DNA of 64,000 bases from Brachypodium distachyon (taxonomy: Eukaryota > Streptophyta > Magnoliopsida > Poales > Poaceae): the NCBI RefSeq assembly GCF_000005505.3, contig NC_016132.3:52776914-52840913 (forward strand). The letters run 5' to 3'. This document shows positions 31,932 to 43,604 of the stretch, in pieces; within the stretch, counting starts at the first letter, position 1; each line of letters opens with the position of its first letter. A program made the translations under genes and the position numbers. The notes beneath the pieces are model-generated. The model was not told the DNA's origin. It saw only the letters and a program-made list of their open reading frames with translations, and made no database searches.

Positions 31932-34436
31932 TCAGAGAAGGAGGCTACCGACTAGGAATGATGTCAGTGGAACAGTTAAATTGTCATCCAGTTCTGTGCT
32001 GATGGGGTGCGACTCTACAAGTGTTGCGGCTACGGAGACCACAAGGAAGCCAAAAGCCATGTTCCAGCTTTCCTCAATAAAACCAAAAGTGTGGAGGTAA
32101 TGCATGTACCTGAAAAAAACGAGAGTGAATGATTCAAACAAAGCACATATAAGGATGCGGTGACAGGTCCCATTGAGTAATTACCCAATAGAAGCCAAGA
32201 AACCAGCCACAGCCATCGCTATGCTTCCTGCATATGACTTGTTGGGGTTGTATGGAAGCTTGTCTTTCCCTAGACGTCTCCCCACTATGTCTGCTATACC
32301 TGGGAGTTTATAAAACGACATCAGGTCATCAGCAAAGGGTGACCAGCTATATTATATCTCATCTTTAGTGTATGTCTGCTATACCAGGAAGTTTATAGAA
32401 TAACATCAGGTCATCAGCAAAGGGTGACCAGCTATATTACATCTTTTTTTTTTTGAACCGAACTATATTACATCTCATCTTTAGAGTATGGAACTAGTTG
32501 AAATAGCAAGGTTATAATGGTGCAGCAAAATTATTTGTCATACAGTTTTCAGTCACTGTGAAGGAGGCAGCAGATTAAGGTACACAGAATAGATTTATTC
32601 TAGGATCCACAGGGCCAATTGAGATATATGCACGTACCATCTCCGGCACATAAGTTGCAGATAAGTGCTATAGCAATTGGAGATGTTCTCCATAACACAG
32701 AAGTGGCAAAGGTTATGGTGGTAGCATAATACAATGGACCCTTGAGAAGTTCCCTGTGTTCAAGAGAAATACAGTTACAAATGAATCAAAAACTGAAACA
32801 GCAGCAAACAACAATTAATTTGACATAGAAAAATAAGAACAGGAGAATCTCAATAAAATTAGGATGTGTATTGAATAACCAAATCTTGGTATGTGTTAGG
32901 TGTGCAACCTGTGGTCTCCAGACCGGCTCATTGATTTGACCATGGCTTCATTTTTCATTATTCCTAAACCCAGTAGAAGCATCCTTACAATATTAATCCC
33001 TGGTGCAAGTGCAGCCAGGAAAGGAGCATACCTTCCCGAGCTGCATAAAGCATTAGTATTACACGAAGATGATGATTTACATTGACAGGAGCAATTCAAA
33101 ATCTAATTACCTGAAAAGAGGCCAAAAGAGCAAGAATACCATCCCGATAGTTATGTGCACAAGTTTCCTGTTGAGTTTCTGCATGCAAAGAGAAGACATT
33201 CATCAATACAAAATGTCTGGCATCACCAAGTTACAAATTTCAGTAGAAAAATGACACTCATACATCGATATTTTACATGTTTCAATATATTTTATTGTCA
33301 AAAGTACAACCTGGCCTATTGTATTAGCCGTTGTGTGGAAGTCTACATACTCTCCTACTATACTGTACAGGCAACCGTAAATGGCATCTGTAGAGAGCTC
33401 ATGACAGTGGCGGAGCTATGTGCAAGCCAGGAGGGACACCCCCTCTCATTCCCAGTCCATGAAGCTTTCTTAAAACACATCTTGGAAGTTGGAACTATGC
33501 TTAATTTTGGCCCAAACATGCTCATTTTGGCCCTTCGTAATTAGACTTGGAACTATGTTTAATATGTTGCACAATAGCAGGATCTGTAGATATCTCATCA
33601 ATCCTCAGTCTCTCATTTGAAACATCAAGTTTCAAAGTATCAAAAGCAGCAGCCTATATCAGATTCAGCAGCTCTGTGAAAATTTCACATGTGCATGCTA
33701 CTTGCAAAAATTACAAAATAGAGCAGTTCATGTACATACTTCACCATTGTATTTATACAAACCTCTATGGTGTTTTTTGTTTACACTGACAACAGCTACT
33801 AGACTTCTACTCAGCATGTCGAACTAAGAATTTTCTTCATATAAGTTGTCTTACGTCAAGCCGCGTTAAATCGCTTCATAAGCACGAACCGAGCGAATGA
33901 TTTGCAGTATAACCTAAGCTTGCAACTTGTATTTCACAGAATAAAACAGTATAACCTCGCTACTGTTGACATCTTGGTGTTGCCATGTTACTGAACTTCC
34001 GCAGTAGTACAAACCACAAACGGGAAGACGGAGGACGCATCAGTGCACGAAATCAGTGACTTGACGCGCTATAGGGACGGTTAAATTTCGGGGCGAGCGA
34101 GAGCGAAGTGACCTGTTCGAAGACGCCGCGTTTGGCGAGCTCCTCGAAGAAGCGGAGGAGGGCAAGGGCGACGCCGGCCGTTACGGCCGAGGACACGAGG
34201 TCGTGGGCCAGGCCGCCGGCGCCAGGCGAGACCACCGCGGCCATCCTCGTCGGCTTCCGGCTCCGGCTCCGGTCGGCAGCGCAGCCGCGGCGGCGAAAGC
34301 GGAGAGAGGGCGGCGCGGATGAGGTGGAGGTGGACGCCGCGGCGCTGGTTGGTGAGCAGAGGGGTCTCGGTCGGAGGCGAGTGAAGTAGAGCGGGGAGGA
34401 GGGCGGCGTGAATGGATGGGCGTTGAGACTTAGCAT
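31932..34436 (-). CDS. FOLK: Farnesol/phytol kinase, plastid membrane (FOLK-like)
   Basis: Exons on the minus strand are 34436-34113, 33178-33111, 33040-32909, 32753-32638, 32299-32185 and 32109-31932, GT-AG and in frame, 310 aa. The N-terminal 65 residues are Ser/Pro/Arg-rich without acids, like a chloroplast transit peptide. They support the start MLSLNAHPF at 34436, although MAAVVSPGAGG at 34244 is an alternative. The kinase core is polytopic with LNRKLVHITIGMVFLLFWP, SMSRSGDHRELLKGPLYYAT, ALICNLCAGDGIADIVGRRL and PYNPNKSYAGSIAMA. The family phosphorylates isoprenoid alcohols (farnesol, geranylgeraniol, phytol), salvaging chains for prenyl-PP or tocopherol. Motifs resemble Arabidopsis FOLK more than VTE5. 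Rice homologues are named probable phytol kinase. Intron 4 contains a local duplication. Confidence 0.9.
32286..32490. repeat. 85-bp tandem duplication across an intron-exon junction
   Basis: The sequence from TATGTCTGCTATACC (32286) is repeated from 32371. Shared blocks are ATCAGGTCATCAGCAAAGGG and TGACCAGCTATATTA, then CATCTTTAG. The first copy holds the 3' splice site and first bases of exon 5 (minus strand). In the second copy the splice AG has become TG, so the decoy acceptor is dead. The second copy is further split by the micro-insert at 32445-32462. Confidence 0.85.
32432..32475 (-). repeat. Micro-retroposon-like insert with 13-bp target duplication
   Basis: CTATATTACATCT at 32432-32444 and 32463-32475, no mismatch. 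The 18-bp insert is ten T residues then GAACCGAA; on the minus strand TTCGGTTC plus an A tail. The upstream duplicated segment lacks the insert and serves as an internal pre-insertion reference. Confidence 0.65.
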
Positions 34437-36655
34437 TTCACGTGTCCAGGAACGACGACCGCCGGAGTAAGAAACAAACAAAAGGCGGAAGACTTGAAGA
34501 CGAGAGGAGGAAAAATGAGATGCTTTAACTAATCTGGCTGCTAACCGGACAAATCGGTTTAACTAAATCAACAGAATGGGGAGGCTACGGATTCCTCGGA
34601 GAATAAAATTGGCTACCAATTTGACTACTCAGACAAATTCGCAGCCATTCGTTTATTTTATTTTCTTTCCGCACTAGACAGTGCCTAGTAAACTCAACAG
34701 ATTTTGAATTCTCATATGCCAATAAATAAAGTTCTACGGCAGTGTACAATGAAACTTAATAGTGTTATGATTGGAGCAACAACATTTCTAATTTGTGGAC
34801 AATAGTTTTACATGTCGAGATGTGCACTTGCAGAAGCCAGTTGGAAACGAAATTAGAAAAGAACAGCAAAATGATCGGTGAGCTGTTGGGAATACCGGGC
34901 GTCCCCGCCTCCAAACAATTTTTACGAGCTTTTAGAGAAGAGATTTCACAAGTTAGATGAGTAAAAAAATTTTGAAGAGGAAATTTGAGGGAGCGTTTCA
35001 ACGAGATCAACTTCTGGCAATCAAAATTTTCTTCTAGATTTGATCGTGCTTACCGAGTATTGCATTACACGTTTCAGCGTTGGTGCTTGACCAAGGATCC
35101 ATGTGAGATCAATCCATTGAAATATTCGCAATTGTTTTATTCATTTAATGAATATTGGAAAGCTCAAACTTTCAACGGGAAATGGGATGAACGGATGGTG
35201 CGGCGGTGAACCGTAGCGAGAATGCAGAGGAAGGGAGAAGGTTGAGCTACGAGATTAAATTGTGGTGGATTGGTCATCCTCCATGATGACATTTCGAATA
35301 ATACAACTCCCTATTTATTGAAGGACGTTGCATACGCATTTTGCAATAGTACAACTCACTATTCCTTACATGATGCTACAGCATTTTCGATTTTATGAAG
35401 AGTGTGATAAAACTTAAAAGAGAAGAAATTTGTCTTCTGAACCATAAATGGCATTGTTGCTATGCTACAGTCATGGCTGTTTCTTAAACTTGGGTCTACC
35501 AGGCATCAACTAATGTTTCAAAAAAATCCCCCATCTGATACCAATTTAACAAATTTTAGGGCAAACGGAAGACATTGTCCACAGGGCCAGCGCACATTTG
35601 TGTGCAAACAAAATTTTCGTATAAACCGCAAAAAGCAGGTTCTATGACGAACACTGAATGTCCAAGGACAAAAATTTAGTTTTACAAGTTGGCAGGGGCC
35701 TCGCGAACGCGTACCCCCTCGTCCACTTGGGGAGATGGTAGACCAACGCACTCAGCAAGTGCAATGTGAGCCATTGATGTGGCCACGACCCTTCATGATC
35801 GGCCGTCGACCCCGTCCAGGTATGTAATTTGCAACGGAGCACCAAGGACTTGTTATATAGGGGGCTGGCCTGCCCCAGCGTTCTCCCCTAGCCGAGGTGG
35901 TACTAAACAAGAGCCTCGTGGTGCAGCTCCGCGGTATGCGGGATCTCGTGGGCCTGAAGATCTTCCAGGTTGAGGAACAACCACCAGAATGGGCTTTCAT
36001 AGGAGTATCCGCCATCGAAGAACACTGCACACGCATGAAGGCTCAGGAATCTAATCAAAGCACCGCAAAAGAAGCCCATCTGCCCATTTATAGCTGATGA
36101 GTTGTTTTAGAAATATACGTCGAATCTACACAGTGTTTTAGTTGGCAGCTCGATCGACAGACGGGCTCATCAAGATTTCTAACTAGCATCGCACACCTCT
36201 TCTTATGAACAAGTACCATGTACGGCGACATACACCGATGTTCCATGTTCAGTTTGTTATTTGCCCATAAATTGAGCCGGACCAGTTAACTTGGAATGTC
36301 GATCTTCTCCTCGCCAATGACATCTTCTCATCCCTGGTTCTCATCAGTGTTAATTATTAGGATGAGATTGCAAGAACACTTTAGTGATCGAATATATAAA
36401 ACGAACTTGTACTGTGCAATGCGCATAACTGTTCCTTTAAAACTGACCTACCGTTCTGGCCATGACAGTCTTGGTAGATGTATATACTTACTCAGCAACG
36501 GAATGGCCAACTCTGCAGGCTCATCGGACAGTAGGCACTAGCACGAGCCGGTCGCTATATATAGATAGCAAGAACGCGTTGCCTCGGTTTCGAAAAACAA
36601 TAAGTCCACCGTGCACACGCGCCCCGGCCTTACCAGTCAGTCTGACATTGGCAAA
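34437..36655. other. Intergenic between kinase and GDSL genes (divergent)
   Basis: Both promoters should lie here. Sequence at 35,690-36,050 (CCCCTAGCCGAGGTGGTACT and neighbours) looks repeat-like, but I cannot classify it. The frames over it (35752-36036 minus, 35897-36097 plus) show no domain. No gene called. Confidence 0.45.
36556..36564 (+). promoter_or_regulatory. TATA box of the GDSL gene
   Basis: TATATATAG lies 92-100 bp above the ATG at 36656, a normal plant spacing with a 5' UTR of about 60-70 nt. Confidence 0.6.
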
Positions 36656-38489
36656 ATGGCACCTATGCCAACGCTCGCCGCGTCCTTCCTTCTTGGCATC
36701 CTCCTCCTCTTCTACCCGGCCGCCGGCGCCGCCGTCCACCATAGCGTCACGGCGACCACGGGCCTCAGTGCCTACGACATCCCGGCCGTGTTCGCGTTCG
36801 GCGACTCGACGCTGGACACGGGCAACAACAACGCCCTCCCCACGGCGGTCCGCGCCGACCACGCCCCCTACGGCCGCGAGTTCCCGGGCGGCGCGCCCAC
36901 GGGCCGCTTCTCCGACGGGAAGCTCCTCACGGACTTCGTCGTGGAGGCGCTCGGCATCAAGGAGCTCCTCCCGGCGTACCGCTCCGGCTCCGGCGCCGGC
37001 CTCGCGGTCGACGCCGCCGCCACTGGCGTCTGCTTCGCGTCCGGCGGCTCCGGCCTCGACGACGCCACGGCCGCCAACGCCGGAGTCGCCACTTTTGCCT
37101 CGCAGCTCGACGACTTCCGGGAGCTCCTCGGGAGGATGGGGGGCTCCAAGGCCAGCCAGGTGGTGGGCAAGGCCGCGTTCCTCGTGTCTGCCGGGACCAA
37201 CGACATGATGATGAACTACTACATGCTGCCGTCCGGGAGGAGCAAGTACACGCTCGAGCAGTACCATGACCTCCTCATCGGCAACCTCCGGTCTCACATT
37301 CAGGTATTCTTTTCAATTTCATTCTAAACGAGAATAAAGATCTAAGCTGGCACGTAGTGTAACAGTACCACTCATTAAGAGTCATCAGGTTAGTTTTGTT
37401 TATTATTAGTAGTACAGTTTATGGAGAGGTTAGTTGAAGTAGTCTGGGCATTGATAACGGTTGTCGCGACACCAGGCTGGATATACCTCAATGGGACGTG
37501 TAGATGGTGAGTGATCGCAATTTGCCCCCACATTTTGGGGAAGAGAACAGGCACAATCAGACAAGTATCGTGCTTGTCTCTTGCTAGGAAAGAAAGGTAG
37601 AGCACTCAGCTACTGACAAACTTCAACGCGCACGCATGAAGCGCTCGTAGTTAGGCACGCACTCTGCTCCGTTCCAAAAAGCAACAATCTTGCTCATCCC
37701 TGGTACTCCATTGCGATTTGCGAATCTGGAAAAGTAGAAAATACCATCGATCGAGTCTAATTTCTGTTACCATCATGGCTCTCCTGAATTCACACCTAAC
37801 CACATAATGATCAAAAGCATAATGTTAATGCAGCTGGTCCTGCTGGTTAATTTACCAACTGATTTTTGCAGAGTATGTACGATCTGGGCGCCCGGAGGAT
37901 CCTGGTGGCGGGGCTGCCGCCAGTCGGGTGCCTCCCGCTGCAGCTGACGCTGGCGGCGCTGCGGCAGCCGCCGAGGCCCGACGGCTGCATCAAGGAGCAG
38001 AACGCGGCGGCGGAGAGCTACAACGGAAAGCTCCAGCGCATGCTCGCTGGGTTCCAGTCCGTCTCGCCCGGGGCGAGAGCCGTGTACGCCGACATCTACA
38101 GCCCTCTCCTTGACATGGTTGACCACCCCGGCAAGTACGGTGAGTACGAACGAGACTTGAAGAGCCCATCGATCGATCGATCCAATGTCGTCACATGGCT
38201 AGCTGCATTGCTGTACCTGTACAGAATCGACATCACACTAGCTGCAGTTCTGACAGCGTTGGTTCTTCGTATTGAATCCTTGGTGGCTGCTGCAGGTTTT
38301 TCTGAGGTGACCAAGGGCTGCTGCGGCAGCGGGCTGATGGAGATGGGGCCTCTGTGCACGGATCTGGTCCCGACCTGCGCGAAGCCGTCTGAGTTCATGT
38401 TCTGGGACTCTGTTCATCCCACGCAGGCTACCTACAGAGCTGTCGCTGACCACTTCCTGCGAAGTAACATCCTCCGGTTCGACAATTGA
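36656..38489 (+). CDS. GDSL-type esterase/lipase, secreted
   Basis: Exons are 36656-37303, 37872-38139 and 38296-38489, in frame, 369 aa. A signal peptide covers about residues 1-26 (ASFLLGILLLFYPAAGA). The nucleophile is Ser51 in FAFGDSTLDTGNNN (block I). Block III has SAGTNDMMMNYY with the Asn of the oxyanion hole. The catalytic Asp343/His346 are in FWDSVHPTQ (block V). A conserved GLPPVGCLP motif is present. Plant GDSL proteins hydrolyse acyl esters of lipids, cutin or wall polymers outside the cell; the substrate is unknown here. Intron 2 (38140-38295, 156 nt) has no stop and keeps frame. The gene is convergent with SelT. Confidence 0.93.
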
Positions 38490-39209
38490 ATGCCGGCTTA
38501 ATTAAGGCAGCCTCGCAGAGTTTGTGTCAAATCTAATCCCATCAGTAATACTTACTGTATTGGAGTACTAGCTTGGTGACAAACGGAGATATGCATGGTT
38601 GGATTTAAGAGATTGTACTTTCAACTCAAGCCAGCTTAAAGAGTCACAACAAAAATTATGTTTTCGGGGTAGCCAGCCTAGGTTCGAATTCGAAATCATT
38701 TCAATGTTGCAATTTTTTTTTTTACGATTGGGAGATGGGCCGTTCGTTCAGCCGTAACACTTCGTCATAATTTCTAGATCGTTCCATTGGTGATGCTTCA
38801 GTGACATTAAAGATGCCCCGTGCCGTGTCCCGATTATTTCTAAGGCAATGGTTACCATCACGAAGCTAACATATACGGAGTACCTTGTAGTCCAACTGTC
38901 CAACGAGTACTCTAGTCCAACATTTAACATGTAGGCACAGCACTGCAAATAATTTGTTTTCCACTGCACGATGGAGCTAGGGCAAATCTGTTATAGTCCC
39001 GGTAAATATGGAAACCGCTTACAAAGAGTTATTCCATAGTAAAACATTTCTTTATCAAGGGCAGAACGTTATTTACAAAATAAATATGTTTTCGCAGAGA
39101 ACTGTAAAATAATTGTATGTGATTAACAACGAGAGTTACAAGCGAAACTTTTAGGTACTCAGTTCTGTCCATGTAACACACAAACTCATGGGAGTGGGGT
39201 CTTGATATT
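38490..39209. other. 3' flanks of convergent GDSL and SelT genes
   Basis: About 720 bp between stop codons. AGGTTCGAATTCGAAATC at 38680 resembles a tRNA B box, but there is no A box and no tRNA fold. No gene seen. Confidence 0.6.
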
Positions 39210-42200
39210 TTACTGACTTTCCAGATTTTCGACATTTTCCAGATTTTCAATATTTTCCAGATTTTCTACATTTTCCAGATTCTGAATACTTTCCAGATTT
39301 TTCCCAAGTTGAGAATCTGATAATCTGTTGCTAATGAGCTCCCGTAGCTCAAACTCACTGGGAAACCTCTGCTCAGATAATTTTGAGAACACCTGAAAAC
39401 GTGGACAGAAGTTCACTAGCATTAGTATAATAAATCCAGATGATCCATCACAAGAAAATCAGCTCTGGTAAGCAAGAATTATGAAAGATTAAAACACAGT
39501 AAACTTAAGTCTTAAGCAATCCTGAGAAAGATTGGACATCCTCTTTTAGGGGTTATACAGAGCACTCCGTTATTTTAAAGCAGGCTGATGTACTGAATAT
39601 TATCGACAGGCGACCAGATGCATCAAAATGATCTTAGGATGGAACAGTAATTTCGCACAAAATATTAGAAGTGTCATGAAATTTCGGTTTTTCTAGACAT
39701 GTACATGTTAGAGTCTTCTGCATTATGGTGAATAAACGCTTAGGTGTTGTGTACTTTGTATGCATGAAAATTTCACATGTAAAAAAGAATGTTTTCGAGC
39801 TCTGGACAAATTAGTAATTTTGTTCTTTTAACACAGGAAGCAAGACATTTTTTTCCATGAAACTTTACAAGGATATAAAAGACACAGGAATGTACATGTG
39901 TCATTCTTTCACATTTTTTCAGTATCTGGAATGTTAAAAAAAATCACCAGGGAACACGTGCTCCTGGGCTCCACTTTGAATTACCGGCAAAATCGGTATC
40001 TTCCATGAAAATTTACAGCCACATAAAAGACTCGAATATGAGAACCTTTTTCCATTAATTTTTCCATAAGGAAAAATCATTTTTCTATTCAGCAGGGAGC
40101 ACGTGTTACCGGATCCTTTGAATTACCCCTAGATGATCCTACAACTTTCCCTTATTATCTGTGCAATAGCAAGTAGCAAGCAGAATAAGCTTGCTTTATT
40201 CTACCACTACATACAGTAATGTCCAATGAGTTGCACAATTTAATCATGATAATACAGCAAAGAGTGTATGTACAACATACCATTTGTCCATTGCAGTAAA
40301 CTTCGAACGCGCCAGAACTTTGAAGTAGAGACTGAGCGAAATTGCCAAGCAGCCAAACTGATGCCATTGTTCCAAATCTATTAGCACGCAGTGAGTAGTA
40401 CCAAGGAGGTGGTACCATTCCAAATCTAGGAAAAATCTGATCACCAGCCATTAATGTTGCTAGTGCTCCAACTTGAAGAAAAGGTACAATTTTGCCGAGT
40501 GCACGTTTTGGGAAGGGTGGAGGGTAATTTTCCAAGACGACAGCAATCCCAGGAAATGAGGTTTCCAGCATCCGCTTCATAGTCATCGCATTTCCCCTGC
40601 AGAATTTGAATTGAAATTATTTAGTAGAGTAGGCTCACAAACAAAGCATGACACAACAGAAATTAAATACACAGAAAATGTAAATAATTTACTCTATATT
40701 GTTTTCATTGAAGCGTGTGGATAAGAAGCTTTTGCTCCAACATACAGAGACACAACTGTTGCTTTAACTTCATTCGATTTCTTCTTTGTTACACAGAAAG
40801 AAGAAATGTCACACATATTTTCTCTCCTCCCTCATTTCACCTTTGCCGACATGCCTGTTCGGCACCACAACTAAGACCACAAAGTTATATAGTTATTAAT
40901 TTCATCTTTTTGCTTCGACTGAGCAAATAGTTATGGATACAATAACCCAATAGCATAAGTAGCTGCAAATAAGGTCAGGGAAGAGTTTGAAGCATTCCCA
41001 AGTGAATAGCCCGTGCTGATTCTCAGATACATGTCTTACATATAAGATGTTCACAAGAGGTTAAACCTTTGAACATGAGTGGCTGTGAAAGAAATCTGCA
41101 TCCTGATTCGATAATAATGATGTATGTGTTGGAAACAATAATCTCCTGGTTAACAACCTAACATTCACCGTTCTCAAAATGAGCCCCCTAACATTCCCAT
41201 TAATGGTATATTTCTCATGAAGTTTCATAAAAAGCTAATGAGAATAAATGTTTTCAGAGCCTTGGAATTGCTCCTCTACTGCCCCAAGGAATCCCCTGGC
41301 AGTGACTTTCTTAGGGAGTGCACCAACAATGTCTGGTGGAATTGATGCATTCATAACATGAGTGCAATATGGTTGGAATGTCACAAACATATCACCCTTG
41401 ACTATGGGAGCAGGTAAGGAAGAGCACTTATGCATATTGAATTTCTTCAGCACTCTCTCAAAGCATGCTTTCTTAGTCCTAATGTGCCTTTGGACCTATC
41501 TCAATGAAAATTAAAACCGAGATACTTCTTCCATTAGACTTCTCAGATGCGGACAAGTGTATTGAGTGCATTAAAGGCAAACATGTGAAATCTATTAAGG
41601 GAGCAGTAAGAGCCACACGAGTCCTTGAAGTTGAACTTATTCACACCGACATATCTGGGCCCCTTTACATTTACCGTATAAGTGACCAATCCGAAGCTCT
41701 GGACAAAGTTAAAGTCTTTAAAGTTGAGGTTGAAAATCAGCTGAATGAAAAGATCAGAGTTGTAAGGGCCACACCCATTTCCTAAGCACCCTGATCGGGG
41801 GCATCCAACCAATTTGGTTTCAGTCCCCCGTGCTATAGCGCAATATTAAAAGGGAGGCTGGTACCCTCGCGAGATGATCTGTGGTTTAGCCTAACCCCTC
41901 ATCCCTTAGACCCCATACGACGTAGGTGGTGCGCTGAAGCCATCAGGAAGACCGCCGCCACTGACAACGTCTAATCTGGTGAATGGCCAGTGCTGATATA
42001 GACCTGAGGGATGCCGTCATACACGCCATCCTGCTACTTCGACTACTTCCCCTACGCCTCCTCTCCTTCACGCCTGCACTGAGCAGGATAACATCTCCAT
42101 TTCAATCATCCATAAGCACATCTCCTAATTCTCTAGGTAAGGTGCTCTAAGCATGATCACCGCATGTTAATGTCACCCTAATGACGAATTAAAAGCTAAC

Positions 42201-43126
42201 ACTATGAGGAGAAATTGGAGGGAAACTCATAAAAATAAACAAGAAAACTAGTTTTAGAAAATCAATGGGTGGTGTTCTCTCCCAGCATTAGTTATCCGCT
42301 TGGCAAAAACCGGTTGAACAGGGTACGGAGAAGTCATCGAGGAAATATCTTGACTCAAGTTGAAGACAGAACAAAAGAAAAATCTGACAGCCTCTAACTT
42401 ATTCAGTTATCTGCAAGTATTCAGTAACCTAATATCCATCATCTGTTTCAAAAAAAAAACTAATACGCATCATAATTTCGGCTTTACTTGATCTCTCAGT
42501 AATCAAGAAAGTTCTACGAAGTGATAATTGCTGTCAGTTCCCATCATTACGGCTCATTTAAGATTGAGCTCTAGGCGTCAGTTCAGGAAAGTAAAGTTTG
42601 GTTATCATGTGCTGGGTGTTCAACACTAATCAAATTACACACAGGTGCTTACTTTGGGGCCTTCCAATTTGGAGTGGTGATGAAACACTAGATCCGGCTA
42701 AAGGAATCTAAAAAATCTCTCTGATTGGATGTCTGATTTGATGATTGAATCCAAAATATACGCGAATTTACCTGTAGGAGCAGGAGGCGCAGAACTTCAA
42801 CTCGACGGTGGTGCCCGAGCCAGGTCCATCCACCTGCGGCTCCTACGCCAGATATAGCAGGAGGAGAAAGCACATGAGTCGTCTCGGTTAAGTTTAGATC
42901 AGCACCCGAATTGGCACTGGAACGAGCAGATGGATGGACTTACAGCAACCTGCGCGGACGCGGCGGCGCCGGGGGAGGAGTCGTCAGGCTGGAAGGCGCC
43001 GGAGGCCGGCTGGTGGTGGCGGTCGGGCTTGGGGGCCGCCGGCGGCTGCGGCGCGAAGAGCGTGACGACGTCGGAGCAGAAGAGGAGGATGGGGAGGCCC
43101 AGGAGCACGAGCTGCACGCGGTCCAT
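39210..43126 (-). CDS. SelT-like protein (Rdx thioredoxin-fold, ER membrane)
   Basis: Exons on the minus strand are 43126-42944, 42833-42772, 40596-40281 and 39392-39210; 247 aa, GT-AG, in frame. The first exon gives a hydrophobic signal or anchor (LVLLGLPILLFCSDVVTLF) and a Pro/His-rich spacer. The redox motif is C76-A-S-C79 in VELKFCASCSYR, replacing the Cys-x-x-Sec of animal selenoprotein T, as usual in plants. The Rdx domain follows (GNAMTMKRMLETSFPGIAVV), then a hydrophobic hairpin (LQVGALATLMAGDQIF) and VYCNGQMVFSKLSEQRFPSE. SelT proteins are ER oxidoreductases. Unusually, the C-terminus carries hexapeptide repeats NLENVE/NLENIE encoded by an 18-bp minisatellite. The exon 1 donor GTAAGT at 42943 is preferred to an in-frame GT 6 bp upstream. 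Confidence 0.9.
39212..39294 (-). repeat. Coding 18-bp minisatellite in the SelT C-terminus
   Basis: About four and a half units of ATTTTCCAGATTTTCNAN on the plus strand, each encoding N-L-E-N-V/I-E on the coding strand. Period 18 keeps frame. Units differ at one to three bases. Confidence 0.9.
41235..41453 (-). pseudogene. Copia retrotransposon relic: pol end joined to gag piece
   Basis: The frame reads LKKFNMHKCSSLPAPIVKGD, a stretch found near the end of Copia reverse transcriptase. It then passes directly into SIPPDIVGALPKKVTARGF and LGAVEEQFQGSE, which resembles Copia gag. The usual order is gag before pol, so the fragment is rearranged. No intact domain remains. Confidence 0.55.
41525..41785 (+). 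pseudogene. Copia retrotransposon relic: GAG-pre-integrase/integrase piece
   Basis: CIECIKGKHVKSIKGAVRAT then LEVELIHTDISGP matches the Copia zinc-finger end and first catalytic Asp region of integrase. It then jumps to SDQSEALDKVKVFKVEVENQ and KIRVVRA, later integrase, so the middle is deleted. Opposite strand to the neighbouring relic. Confidence 0.65.
42429..42473 (+). repeat. Micro-retroposon-like insert, imperfect 14-bp direct repeat
   Basis: CTAATATCCATCAT (42429-42442) and CTAATACGCATCAT (42460-42473) agree at 12 of 14 bases. The 17-bp insert is CTGTTTC followed by ten A residues. Confidence 0.4.
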
Positions 43127-43560
43127 GGCGGCTGCGCTGCTCAGCTCTGCTCCGTCCTGACCAGATGGAAGAGAAGTACTGTACGCAGGGAAGAAGCGAA
43201 GGACTCGACGACGACGACCGCAAGGGGCCAAGAATTTTCGTGTGACGCATCGGGCTGGGCTGGGCTCCGCGCTTTCGATGGCAGAGCCGATAGTCCAGCC
43301 CGGAACAGTCCGGCCCGCGTGATGTCGGTCCACAGCTGATACGGTAGGCCCGGCCCAAATAGATGAACTCATCCAAACTCCAAATTCCAAAACGAGCACT
43401 TCTGTATTTTTTTTCAAACGAGAAACCAATCGCGACAACGTTGAGGTTAAGGCATATAGATCACGTCGTGATGCAAATAGGTCAAGGATTTGCAGTAGAT
43501 GGGATTGTCAGAGCACAGACTCGAGGAACCAAACAGTGGCGACATGGCCCAGTGCAGGGA

Positions 43561-43604
43561 CCGGCCTTGAATGATTGATCCAGCCTTCAATCATTCGAGG
43601 CCGG
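43561..43604. repeat. 17-bp near-perfect inverted repeat (hairpin)
   Basis: CCGGCCTTGAATGATTG (43561-43577) and CAATCATTCGAGGCCGG (43588-43604) pair at 16 of 17 positions (the other is a G-T pair in RNA), with a 10-nt loop. No T-run follows as in bacteria; this is eukaryotic DNA. Could be a decayed element end or a hairpin RNA source. Confidence 0.75.

Larger units (their letters stand above)
40597..42771 (-). other. SelT intron 2, 2.2 kb, with retrotransposon relics
   Basis: Holds two Copia-derived fragments of opposite polarity (41235-41453 and 41525-41785) and a micro-insert at 42429-42473. The rest is AT-rich with no recognisable coding. Confidence 0.7.

Noticed and set aside
36521..37297. 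258-aa minus-strand frame opposite GDSL exon 1
   Set aside because: Antisense shadow caused by high third-position GC; the sense strand has all GDSL motifs.
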